Source of the DNA: Caldiserica bacterium UBA4770
GTDB lineage: Bacteria > Caldisericota > Caldisericia > Caldisericales > Caldisericaceae
Length of the DNA: 42,010 nucleotides
Reading direction: 5' to 3'
Assembly: GCA_002403335.1 (NCBI GenBank)
Contig: DHHO01000010.1
Coordinates: forward strand, 1 to 42,010
Both the position numbers and the translations under genes were made by a program. The first letter of the stretch is position 1. Every line of letters starts with the position of its first letter. The notes beneath the pieces were generated by a model. The model saw only the letters and a program-made list of their open reading frames with translations, was not told the DNA's origin and made no database searches. Shown one piece after another: positions 34,716 to 42,010 of the stretch.

Positions 34716-35785
34716 TGAAGATTGCACCGAGAGAAATTATATGGAAGGATTTTCGTAAACTTCAGAGGAATGAAGAGCTACTTACAGAACCTGTTGTTGA
34801 GGACCTGCTCTTTATGCAGACAATCGAGGGGCATGCTCATAATGGAGATGGGGAGTTTAAGGGGAGAAAGTTTGTTGATACAACGATAAATGATATCATT
34901 GATGCACTTGGTAGGGATATATTTATCGTGAGAAGCGAGAGACAGATGTTGATTGATGAGATTTATGAATTTGTTGATAGAGCACTTTATAATGATGCTC
35001 CCTCCCATCTTGTTAATAAAAAGGGGGAGCCCTTGATGAGATGTCCCCTTTTTCTTGATTGGGTTGTTGACCCTTACGATGTCCTCAGGGGGCTTTACCT
35101 TGGAGGCCTCATGGACGATTTTGAGACGCGAAAGAAGGTTAATGAAATGTTTGGGACAAATCTTGGTGGTGGGAAGCCTTATCTTATAGATCTCACTATA
35201 ATGGAAAAGATGGGACTTGACGGAGAAATTCTTTCACATGGAGACCATGAGGCGCACCTTGAGAAATATCGTGACTCTGGGCTTATTCTTGACACAAAGG
35301 ACGTTGATTTTCTCAAGCATTCTTACGTAAGGTTTCAGTATATAAGGCACAAAAGAGGGCCAGGTATTTCTGACGATTCTGCTGTGCTCTTTGCAGGGCT
35401 TCTATACAATTCCAGCACTGCCCTTGGAGTTTATCTTGCGGATGCAATTGATACGCTTGATAAGTTCTCCCTGAAGTTTGTGGAACAGGATGGGGAGCTT
35501 ACAGGTATTATAAAAAGAGGGATGAAGGGGCTTAATATAGAGGACGAAGATGTTTACAAATTTATATATCTTGCAACTATCCCCGAAGAGATGGAGAGTG
35601 AGATTCCTGACTCTTCCCAGAGATATTTCCTGAAGATTGAAAGTGAGGGGATGACAACCCTCGAATCTCACTACAGGTTTTTGAATGGCTTGCCTTACCC
35701 TGAGTTTAAGATTGGGTATGAGAGGGTTTCAAACAAAAGGTTTTACGATTATATAAGTAAAAGGTTTAAAGATGTCATTCGATAG
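34715..35785 (+). CDS. Unrecognised 356-residue protein in housekeeping operon
   Basis: I do not recognise this family. The protein is soluble, acidic, mixed alpha/beta, without signal peptide or membrane segments. Histidine/aspartate-rich strings stand out: EGHAHNGDGEF (39-49) and SHGDHEAHLEKY (174-185), which could bind metal, and RHKRGPGISDDSAVLFAGLL (211-230). No Walker, HTH or Rossmann glycine motif is seen. Its ATG overlaps the mnmA stop (TAATG) behind GAGGAGG, and its end overlaps the delta' gene by 14 bases, so it is made together with tRNA-modification and replication proteins. A role tied to nucleic acids or nucleotides is only a guess from context. Confidence 0.85.
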   Translation: MKIAPREIIWKDFRKLQRNEELLTEPVVEDLLFMQTIEGHAHNGDGEFKGRKFVDTTINDIIDALGRDIFIVRSERQMLIDEIYEFVDRALYNDAPSHLVNKKGEPLMRCPLFLDWVVDPYDVLRGLYLGGLMDDFETRKKVNEMFGTNLGGGKPYLIDLTIMEKMGLDGEILSHGDHEAHLEKYRDSGLILDTKDVDFLKHSYVRFQYIRHKRGPGISDDSAVLFAGLLYNSSTALGVYLADAIDTLDKFSLKFVEQDGELTGIIKRGMKGLNIEDEDVYKFIYLATIPEEMESEIPDSSQRYFLKIESEGMTTLESHYRFLNGLPYPEFKIGYERVSNKRFYDYISKRFKDVIR

Positions 35786-36773
35786 AATCAAAGGGCAGGA
35801 AGTCGCTGTAAATTATTTGAGAAAAACGCTTATAAGGCAACATATTCCCCCTACATTTATTTTTTCCGGGACTGCTGGGACGGGGAGGCTTCTTACTGCA
35901 ATGACATTTGCAAAGGCGTTGAATTGTCTTCGTCTTTCAGATGACGCATGCGATACGTGTAAAAGTTGTGTTGCAATTGATGGAGGGGTGCACCCGAATG
36001 TGTCTGTTATAGGCATTGGTAATGATTCCATAGGTATAGATGAGATAAGGAATATCTCTGAAAGTTCTTTTATGCCTATTAACAACAAATATAAGGTGAA
36101 TATCATTGATAATGCAGATAAATCGACAATGGAGGCATTTAATAGTATGCTTAAGTTTTTTGAGGAGCCACCGGAAAGAACGGTGAATATCCTTATTGCT
36201 GAGAATGTATCTCTTATACCAGAAACAGTAAAGTCGAGGGCTGTTGAACTGAAATTTAAACCACTCAGCAATGAAATTGTAATGGAGATTCTCCTCGCCC
36301 AGGGAATAGCGAAACAAAGTGCGGAGGTTATTGCACACCTTTCAAAAGGAAGCCTTGAGAGAACTAAATTATATACGGAAGATGCCGCTCTTGAAAAGAG
36401 AGAGCAATTTTTAAAAGGTTTTCTTAAATTTCTCAGAGGCGAAGGAAGCGTTGGGGAAGTTGTAGCCTTATGGAAAGCTTTTCATAAAAGAGATATTGAC
36501 AGAGAAAATGTGAATCTACTCTTTGAAAATATCGCAGACATTATAGATGACATTTTAATTGTAACTATTATGAAAGATACGGAGAGGCTTGTAAATATTG
36601 ATTTTCTCGGGCATCTCGCAGACGGATTCTTTGCATTTTCGAGGGGTAAGCTTGAACAAATCTATGAGGTTGTAACCAATGGAAAGATGGCTCTTTTGAC
36701 AAATGCAAATCCTATGTATATAATGTTGAGTGTGCTTTTTACGATTAGAGAGGTAGTGGATGAACATTTCTGA
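35772..36773 (+). CDS. holB: DNA polymerase III delta' subunit (clamp loader)
   Basis: The 333-residue AAA+ protein is the delta' stator of the clamp loader that puts the beta clamp on DNA. It begins FDRIKGQEVAVNYLRKTL, and has a Walker-A-like GTAGTGRLLTA (Arg in place of the ATP-binding Lys), a zinc-ribbon-type cysteine cluster (C-x8-C-x2-C-x2-C, ending CDTCKSC, about residues 51-66), the IIDNADKSTMEAFNSMLKFF sensor region and KSRAVELKF where the arginine-finger motif SRC is normally found. The loss of the P-loop Lys fits a non-hydrolysing delta' subunit rather than gamma/tau. It overlaps both neighbours; holB followed by a PSP1-domain gene (yaaT/ricT) is also the order in Bacillus. Confidence 0.88.
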   Translation: MSFDRIKGQEVAVNYLRKTLIRQHIPPTFIFSGTAGTGRLLTAMTFAKALNCLRLSDDACDTCKSCVAIDGGVHPNVSVIGIGNDSIGIDEIRNISESSFMPINNKYKVNIIDNADKSTMEAFNSMLKFFEEPPERTVNILIAENVSLIPETVKSRAVELKFKPLSNEIVMEILLAQGIAKQSAEVIAHLSKGSLERTKLYTEDAALEKREQFLKGFLKFLRGEGSVGEVVALWKAFHKRDIDRENVNLLFENIADIIDDILIVTIMKDTERLVNIDFLGHLADGFFAFSRGKLEQIYEVVTNGKMALLTNANPMYIMLSVLFTIREVVDEHF

Positions 36774-37458
36774 TAATAAAATTTTGCTTGTTTCTGTTTA
36801 TTTCAGGAAGGACTTGAGGCCTTTTTTCATTCCGAGGCCTGATTTCGCTGTCGTTCCTGTGAGCCTTGTTGTTGTTGATGTTGATGGTATTCTAAAATAC
36901 GCAAAGGTTATCAATCCTCTTGTTGAAATGGACACAAACAGGTGGTACAAACTCAGAGAAAGATATGCCTCAGCAAAGATATTAAGAGTTGCAAATGATA
37001 AGGATATATCTTATTTAGCGAAGCTTGAGGAAAGGGAGAGAAGTGCTAATGAAACCTGCAAAAAGAGTATAGAAAAGCTCAATCTCCCTATGCATCTTAT
37101 TGAAACTGTATGGGATGAGGTCGAAAAAAAATACGTATTTTATTTCACAGCAGATGCAAGAGTTGATTTCAGAGAGCTTGTAAAGGACCTAATTTCGATT
37201 TTCAATACAAAAATTCAACTGTGGCAGGTAGGAGCTCGTGATGCAATGAGATTTTTTGGTGGCCTTGGTCCTTGTGGTTTTCCTCTTTGCTGTACAAATT
37301 TTCTGAAGGATATTGAAAGTGTAGAACTATCTGCTGCGCGGGAGCAAAACCTTTCACTCAATGCTCAGAAGATTACAGGTGCCTGTGGAAAACTTATGTG
37401 CTGCCTTAGATATGAACTAAATGTTTTCAGAGAGGAAGAAATTGAAGAGAATTATTAG
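36760..37458 (+). CDS. ricT: PSP1-domain protein RicT/YaaT
   Basis: The 232-residue protein has the PSP1 C-terminal domain with its conserved cysteines: GPCGFPLCCTNFL and ITGACGKLMCCLRYE (about 171-220), and FTADARVDFRELVKDL before them. In Bacillus, YaaT (RicT) works in the RicAFT complex, which binds Fe-S clusters and affects RNase Y-dependent mRNA processing, sporulation and phosphorelay; partners RicA and RicF are not seen here. It starts inside the 3' end of holB (14-base overlap), an arrangement conserved with holB-yaaT in Firmicutes. Confidence 0.9.
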   Translation: MNISDNKILLVSVYFRKDLRPFFIPRPDFAVVPVSLVVVDVDGILKYAKVINPLVEMDTNRWYKLRERYASAKILRVANDKDISYLAKLEERERSANETCKKSIEKLNLPMHLIETVWDEVEKKYVFYFTADARVDFRELVKDLISIFNTKIQLWQVGARDAMRFFGGLGPCGFPLCCTNFLKDIESVELSAAREQNLSLNAQKITGACGKLMCCLRYELNVFREEEIEENY

Positions 37459-37981
37459 AATTGGCATTATCGGACAATCAGAAAGACGCGGAGAGCAAAT
37501 TCCTCGGTATGTGCTTGATATTGCATATGAAGTGGGGTATCTCATTGCTAAAGAAGGATGGTTGCTTTTTTCAGGCGGAAGAAATGGAGTAATGGAGGCT
37601 GCCTCTAAAGGAGCTCATGATGGAGGAGGAACGACTGTAGGCATACTCCCTTCTCTTGATGTTTTTGAGGCAAATGAATATGTAGATATCCCTATTACAA
37701 CGGGCCTCGGTATGGGGTTACGTTCCGAACTTATGATTCAGACGGTGGATGCAGTTGTTATGATAGGCGGAAAGAACGGAACTCTAAAGGAACTTTCTGC
37801 TGCATACCTCAATTCAAAGCCAATTGTCATTGTGAACAGGACCGGGGATTTTGCGAATTCCATTCCGAGTATCCTTTATGAGGGGAAGTATCTTGATTCA
37901 AGAAAGAATGTGGAGATTATGTTTGCAGATACACCGCAGGATGTTATTGCCATCCTTAAAAATGTGTTAAAGAATCTATAA
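37442..37981 (+). CDS. LOG-like Rossmann nucleotide-binding protein (TIGR00725 type)
   Basis: The 179-residue protein has the Rossmann-like fold of the 'lysine decarboxylase-like'/LOG superfamily: IGIIGQSERRGEQIP, LLFSGGRNGVMEAASKGAHD (about 45-64), GGGTTVGILPS, GLGMGLRSELMIQTVDAVV and IGGKNGTLKELSAA. Relatives are nucleotide-5'-monophosphate phosphoribohydrolases or nucleotide-binding proteins; the bacterial TIGR00725 branch is uncharacterised. The PGGxGTxxE motif of true LOG enzymes reads GGKNGTLKE here. I start it at TTG 37442, with AGAGGAAG about 7 bases before; the overlap with ricT is then 17 bases. The ATG at 37421 in the same frame adds 7 residues and is less likely. Confidence 0.82.
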   Translation: MKRIIRIGIIGQSERRGEQIPRYVLDIAYEVGYLIAKEGWLLFSGGRNGVMEAASKGAHDGGGTTVGILPSLDVFEANEYVDIPITTGLGMGLRSELMIQTVDAVVMIGGKNGTLKELSAAYLNSKPIVIVNRTGDFANSIPSILYEGKYLDSRKNVEIMFADTPQDVIAILKNVLKNL

Positions 37982-37982
37982 A

Positions 37983-40900
37983 ATGCTCCCGGAGCTTCTT
38001 ACATTAAAAGGTTTTCTGAGTTACAGAGAGAAGAATTCTCTTGATTTCACAAAGTTTCATGTTGCACTTGTCACAGGGAACAATGGTCATGGAAAGTCTA
38101 CTTTACTTGATGCAATTACATTTGCTCTCTTCAGTATGGCAAGGGGTGTGGAGGGGAACAAGAGGGGCATTACTGACCTTGTATCTAACGGAGAGCCAAA
38201 CTTGTATGTCTCATTAAGATTTCGTCAGAATGGAAACCTTTACAGGGTTACAAGGACATATGATAAGATAAAAGGTGGTTCAAATGTAATTCTTGAAGAG
38301 GAGATCGGGGGTAATTTTAAAAATATATCAGAGAATACCATAAGAGAAACAGACGATTGTATAGAGCATCTTCTAGGGGTAAATTATGATACATTTGTTA
38401 CTTCCTCTTTTGTTATGCAGAACCAATCTGATTATTTTACTTCAAGGAATCCTACCGAAAGGATAGAGATTTTAAGAGAAATGCTTTCTCTCGGGATTTA
38501 TGAGGAGGCGAGGGATAGCGTAAGGGAGAGTCTGCACGAGCTGGATATTGTTAATAGAGAGCTTGCAGTACAAGTTAGCGATGGAAATGAAGAGTTGAAG
38601 GGAATGAAGGTGCTTATTAAGACCCAGAGCAGTCTTAATGAAAGAATTAAAGTACTGAAGGATAAGGAATCACAGCTTAAGAAGGAACTTACGGACATTT
38701 CTGATAAGATGATGAGGAGTGAGAAAATTGCTTCAGAAATGAAACAGCTTGCTGAAACAAAGGAGGGACTTCTTACGGAAATCGAGGATAAGACTTACCA
38801 GAAGGGCGAGCTTTTGAAGGAACTTGAAAGGCTGAGGAATATCCTTGATAGAGAAAGGCAGATACGAGCCTCTTATGCAGAGTTTATTGAAGTTTCAAGG
38901 GAATATGAGAATCTACTTGAGATTGCAAAGAATGTGGAAAGACTTACAGGAGAAATAAATAATCTTAAGACAAAAATGGACAGCGATAGCGCTGTGAGAG
39001 TAAAGAGGATTGGGGAATTAAATACGGAAATTCACAAAGTGGAGGAGAAGATTCAGCAACTTTCCTCACAGATTGAATCCATCAAAGCCTTAAAATTAGA
39101 GGAGAACGTAAGAAGGGAGGAGTTAAAAGGCAAAGTCGAAGAGCTAAATCTTAAAAAAGGAATGATTGCTAAAAGAATTAATGACTTACAGGAGGAATTG
39201 AAACAATTAAATGAACTCAGGATAAGAAAGACTGAGATTGATGGAAAAAGGGAATACATAATCACTTCTTACAAAAAGAGCCTCAAAGAGAATAAGGCTC
39301 GCCTTCTTGAGGTGGAGAATAACATAAAGCAAAAGGATCCTTCAATACTTAATAGCAAACTTAAGCTGCTTTCAGAAGAGTATGAGCATATGAATGAAAG
39401 ATATATGGAATATAACAAACAATACGAGCAATTGTCACATGAAAAGGCAGTGATTGAAAACGACATAAGGCTTCTGGGGACAAACATCAAGGAACTTACA
39501 GAGAAACTTGATTTACTTAATAAAGGTCAGGAATTTTGCCCCCTTTGTGGTTCCCCTCTTTCTGATGAACACAGGGATGAAATAAAAAACAATTATAACG
39601 TCAGCCTTAAAGAAGCATTCGAGAGTTTAAATAAAAAGAAAGTAGAGCTTGAAAGAATAGTAGGAGATATAAGCAGTTTAGATGTCGTCTCTAAAGAAGA
39701 TGTGGATAGGGTTTTAAAGGATCTTGAAGGGCTCCGCTCTGAATATTTGATGAGGGAAAATCTGTGCGATGAGTATAGGACGGAGAGGCAAAGGTATGAG
39801 GAGGAGATTGGAAGGTTAAATGGGTTGCTTTCGGAAGATCTGCTGACTAAGGAAGAAACAGAAGAGTACGCAAGGATTTTAGAAAATATAGAAATACTTA
39901 TCAGGAAAGAAAGAGAAGAAAAGGAATTTGAAATAGGCTTAAAAGATGTAGAAAGGGAGATAGAAGAAGCTAAAGAAGCCCTGAATAGTTCTGAGAAAAA
40001 GATTTCCATTAGTGAAAGGGATGAAAGAAATCTTCTTTCCAATATAAATGAGCTTAGAGAGAAGATTGAAGGGGATAAGGCACTTATGGAAGGTATTAGA
40101 AGTGAGCTTGAATCTCCTGATTTTCTGAGGGAAGAGAGGCAAAAGGTTAAAGCACTGCAAGATGAGATTGAGAGAATTCATTATGAGCCAAAACAACTCG
40201 AAGAGCTCAGAGAAAAAAGGGAAAGACTTTCGAATTTTGGGGACGAATTTCTTGAATTAATCAGTGCAAATACAAAAAGCGGAGAGCTCAGGAAGAGCCT
40301 TTCAAATACCGAAAGGGAAATTGAAGGACTCAAAAAAAAGAAGGAAAAGATCGAGGAAAGGTTCAAATCTTTATCAGACGAGCGTGAATCCCTGGCTGGA
40401 GTGAAAGAGGATTATATATTGAAGAGCGGGGAGTTTGATAGAGTTGAAGGCGAAATCTTATCCCTGAGTGAAGAAATGGCGAAAGTAGAAGAGCAGCTTA
40501 AAAAAGCGAGGGAAACGGAGATAAAAGTCATAGAAGCAACTGGTAGGATAAGGAAGAATGAGGATGAGATAAAGATACTAAAAGTGGTGAATGAGATGTT
40601 TGGGAAGGAAGGCATCCCTATTGCGATTATAAGAAGTGTGCTTCCTCAGATTGAGAGCCTGTCCAATGAGCTACTTTTTAAGATGACTGAAGGGAAGATG
40701 CAATTGAAGTTCTCTACACTCAAGAGTGGGAAAAGTGGTGAAAGGAATACGTTTGAAATAGATGTCTATGATAGAGGAGAGAGAAGGCGTTATGAGCTTT
40801 TTAGTGGTGGAGAGCAGTTCAGGATAAATCTTGCAATAAGGATTGGAATTTCACTGTTTCTATCTTCTATTTCGGGAAGCCAGCTTGAAATGCTTGTCGT

Positions 40901-41084
40901 TGACGAGGGCTTTGGTAGTCAGGATGAGGCTGGGAGAGAAAGCATACTAAAGGAAATAAATTCTATAAAGGATAGATTTAAAAAGATTCTTGTGGTAACA
41001 CACATAGGGGAGATAAAAGAGAGTTTTCCTTACGAGATCAGAGTAGTAAAGGACAACTATACCTCAAGGCTGTACGTCGTTTAG
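37983..41084 (+). CDS. sbcC: SbcC/Rad50-type SMC-like exonuclease ATPase subunit
   Basis: The 1033-residue protein is the ATPase and coiled-coil arm subunit of the SbcCD (Rad50-Mre11-like) nuclease, which opens hairpins and processes DNA ends. The N-terminal half ABC domain has VTGNNGHGKSTLLDAITFAL (Walker A, about 30-49) and a Q-loop FVMQNQSDYF. Two long coiled coils (about 190-500 and 540-840) flank the zinc hook CPLC (about 519-522). The C-terminal domain has LFSGGEQFRINLAI (signature, about 939-952) and EMLVVDEGFGSQDEAGRE (Walker B and D-loop, about 967-984). The start one base after the previous stop has no clear ribosome site, suggesting coupling. No sbcD is seen in the window, although both upstream genes and the downstream gap were checked. 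Confidence 0.93.
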   Translation: MLPELLTLKGFLSYREKNSLDFTKFHVALVTGNNGHGKSTLLDAITFALFSMARGVEGNKRGITDLVSNGEPNLYVSLRFRQNGNLYRVTRTYDKIKGGSNVILEEEIGGNFKNISENTIRETDDCIEHLLGVNYDTFVTSSFVMQNQSDYFTSRNPTERIEILREMLSLGIYEEARDSVRESLHELDIVNRELAVQVSDGNEELKGMKVLIKTQSSLNERIKVLKDKESQLKKELTDISDKMMRSEKIASEMKQLAETKEGLLTEIEDKTYQKGELLKELERLRNILDRERQIRASYAEFIEVSREYENLLEIAKNVERLTGEINNLKTKMDSDSAVRVKRIGELNTEIHKVEEKIQQLSSQIESIKALKLEENVRREELKGKVEELNLKKGMIAKRINDLQEELKQLNELRIRKTEIDGKREYIITSYKKSLKENKARLLEVENNIKQKDPSILNSKLKLLSEEYEHMNERYMEYNKQYEQLSHEKAVIENDIRLLGTNIKELTEKLDLLNKGQEFCPLCGSPLSDEHRDEIKNNYNVSLKEAFESLNKKKVELERIVGDISSLDVVSKEDVDRVLKDLEGLRSEYLMRENLCDEYRTERQRYEEEIGRLNGLLSEDLLTKEETEEYARILENIEILIRKEREEKEFEIGLKDVEREIEEAKEALNSSEKKISISERDERNLLSNINELREKIEGDKALMEGIRSELESPDFLREERQKVKALQDEIERIHYEPKQLEELREKRERLSNFGDEFLELISANTKSGELRKSLSNTEREIEGLKKKKEKIEERFKSLSDERESLAGVKEDYILKSGEFDRVEGEILSLSEEMAKVEEQLKKARETEIKVIEATGRIRKNEDEIKILKVVNEMFGKEGIPIAIIRSVLPQIESLSNELLFKMTEGKMQLKFSTLKSGKSGERNTFEIDVYDRGERRRYELFSGGEQFRINLAIRIGISLFLSSISGSQLEMLVVDEGFGSQDEAGRESILKEINSIKDRFKKILVVTHIGEIKESFPYEIRVVKDNYTSRLYVV

Positions 41085-41204
41085 AAATTTCTACTTCCTA
41101 AGATAGATTTTTAAATTACTTGGTGCGTTACATTATTTAATTTCCTTTATTTTTCTTCACTTGTACTCTTTTTATTGGGAGGTTCAATTAACGCTTTTTT
41201 TCTT

Positions 41205-41357
41205 GTCATTGCGAGGAGCGTCATTTGCGACGAAGCAATCTCGTCTTTAATGTCTTTTGGGTGGAGTATTGAGGAGGGTCTTTTCACCTCCTCAAATTGA
41301 ACCGTGGCAATCTCTCTTTTAAGGTGGAGACCCTTCGCAAAGACGGCTCGGGATGAC
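41205..41357. repeat. Intergenic palindromic (REP/MITE-like) element, copy 5
   Basis: It starts GTCATTGCGAGGAGCG, passes through GACGAAGCAATCTCGTC and the core reading TTTAATGTCTTTTGGGTGG, and ends in a degenerate GGATGAC (41351-41357). Orientation is as at 2828. The rest of the 41085-41577 gap holds no gene that I can support; an AT-rich stretch follows sbcC without a clear terminator, and a promoter lies at 41517. Confidence 0.75.
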
Positions 41358-41516
41358 CCTCTTTAAAGTTTTTTGGTGGAGCCGCAAGAAAGGTACTTCT
41401 CCCTACTCGATTGAATAGAGACCCTGAAACAAATGTGTACCTGAGAAAAGGGTTATTGAGCGAGGGAATAAGAAAGTCTATTTAGTTATCGGATTCAGAT
41501 AAGGTATTTTGTCCTA

Positions 41517-41544
41517 TTGACATAGATTAGTTTTTGATTATAAT
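41517..41544 (+). promoter_or_regulatory. Strong sigma70-like promoter of the ABC transporter gene
   Basis: Perfect TTGACA (41517-41522) and TATAAT (41539-41544) with a 16-base spacer lie 33 bases before ATG 41578, which has AAAGGAGGGTG as its ribosome site. Confidence 0.8.
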
Positions 41545-41577
41545 TAGCGTTTAATAAACCCATAAAAGGAGGGTGAA

Positions 41578-42010
41578 ATGAAAAAGCATGTATTGTTTGT
41601 TTTACTTGCGCTTGTTTTTATCGGATTGTTATTTGAAGGATGCTCGACAAAACAGGAATTTGTAGTGATTGGCGGGGTTGGTCCTGCTTCAGGAGAAGCA
41701 TCAACGTTTGGCGTTTCTACAAGAAGGGGCATGCAGCTTGCTGTTGAGGAATGGAACAGTAAAGGCGGTGTGCTGGGTAAACAGGTCAAACTTGTTTTTG
41801 AGGATGACAAAGGAGATCCAACAGAGGCAGCAACAGTTTATACAAAGCTTATCTCTCAGGATAAGGTTGTGGGAATTGTAGGTACTATTATGAGTAAGTG
41901 CTCACTTGCAGGTGCTCCTATATGTCAGGCTAATGGAGTGCCTATGGTCAGCCAGGGATCTACAAACCCGATGGTAACAGAAGTGGGGGACTACATATTC
42001 AGAGTATGCT
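41578..42010 (+). CDS. Branched-chain amino-acid-type ABC transporter substrate-binding lipoprotein, 3' end cut by window
   Basis: The first 144 codons read MKKHVLFVLLALVFIGLLFE followed by GCST, a lipoprotein signal peptide whose lipobox FEGC is atypical at -3/-2. The mature part begins VVIGGVGPASGEASTFGV and has GMQLAVEEWNSKGGVLGKQV, LVFEDDKGDPTEA, GIVGTIMSKC and GVPMVSQGSTNP, the usual features of LivJ/LivK-like periplasmic-binding proteins of the leucine/isoleucine/valine (HAAT) family. Such proteins catch branched-chain or other amino acids and small amides outside the membrane and hand them to a LivHMGF permease, probably encoded downstream of the window. It has its own promoter. Confidence 0.88.
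   Translation, partial: MKKHVLFVLLALVFIGLLFEGCSTKQEFVVIGGVGPASGEASTFGVSTRRGMQLAVEEWNSKGGVLGKQVKLVFEDDKGDPTEAATVYTKLISQDKVVGIVGTIMSKCSLAGAPICQANGVPMVSQGSTNPMVTEVGDYIFRVC

Noticed and set aside
39593..40042. 149-codon minus-strand open frame inside sbcC
   Set aside because: Ser/Leu/Phe-rich product is the antisense of the Glu/Lys-rich coiled coil; typical shadow.
1..42010. tRNA, rRNA or riboswitch genes
   Set aside because: No cloverleaf with a conserved T-loop GTTCRA stem, no rRNA blocks and no recognised riboswitch core were noticed in any gap; a covariance-model scan was not possible.

Overview
The window is AT-rich, tightly packed bacterial DNA. Genes are often translationally coupled (ATGA, GTGA or TTGA overlaps), TTG and GTG starts are common, and Shine-Dalgarno and sigma70-like promoter sequences are clear. 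No rRNA, tRNA or CRISPR array was seen. I cannot name the species. The mix of a holB-ricT housekeeping operon, a bacillosamine-type sugar locus, giant secreted beta-repeat proteins and intergenic palindromic repeats suggests an anaerobic, possibly thermophilic, deep-branching bacterium (Caldiserica-like is a guess from general impression only).

Region 1 (1-8710) holds two giant surface or secreted proteins. The first is cut by the left window edge. The second has a signal peptide, a PHP metallohydrolase domain, CARDB-like, amidotransferase-like and OB-fold-like parts. Both end in the same block of InlB-like repeats plus two roughly 110-residue Ig-like modules. They are almost identical in DNA there, and the similarity runs on into the terminators.

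Region 2 (8743-30338) is a polysaccharide or glycan locus. On the minus strand lie a TTG-started GT4, a GT2 and UDP-glucose 6-dehydrogenase. Divergently on the plus strand lie a Wzz-like chain-length protein, a UDP-xylose synthase-like decarboxylase, several GT2/GT4 enzymes, a Wzy-like polymerase, a WlbC/WlbA/WlbB-like trio for a 2,3-diacetamido uronic acid, and a PglC-PglD-PglE-PglF-like set for making UDP-diNAcBac and loading it onto a lipid carrier. A GalE-like epimerase closes the run. The logic is precursor synthesis (diNAcBac, diacetamido-uronic acid, UDP-xylose), loading on undecaprenyl phosphate by the PglC-like enzyme, extension by the glycosyltransferases, then polymerisation (Wzy) and length control (Wzz). 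No flippase, ligase, oligosaccharyltransferase or UDP-GlcNAc 6-dehydrogenase was seen. Broken pieces (a truncated GT2, a frameshifted GT4 tail, a 463-bp decayed stretch) show that the locus has been reshuffled.

Region 3 (30339-32138) is repeat-rich non-coding DNA around a hicB-hicA toxin-antitoxin pair and a decayed second copy of the epimerase 3' end. It is followed by a lone minus-strand acetate kinase with its own promoter and terminator.

Region 4 (33609-41084) is a housekeeping operon: mnmA, an unrecognised 356-residue protein, holB (delta'), ricT/PSP1, a LOG-like Rossmann protein and sbcC. After a further copy of the intergenic repeat and a strong promoter, a branched-chain-amino-acid-type ABC transporter binding lipoprotein begins at 41578 and runs off the right edge.
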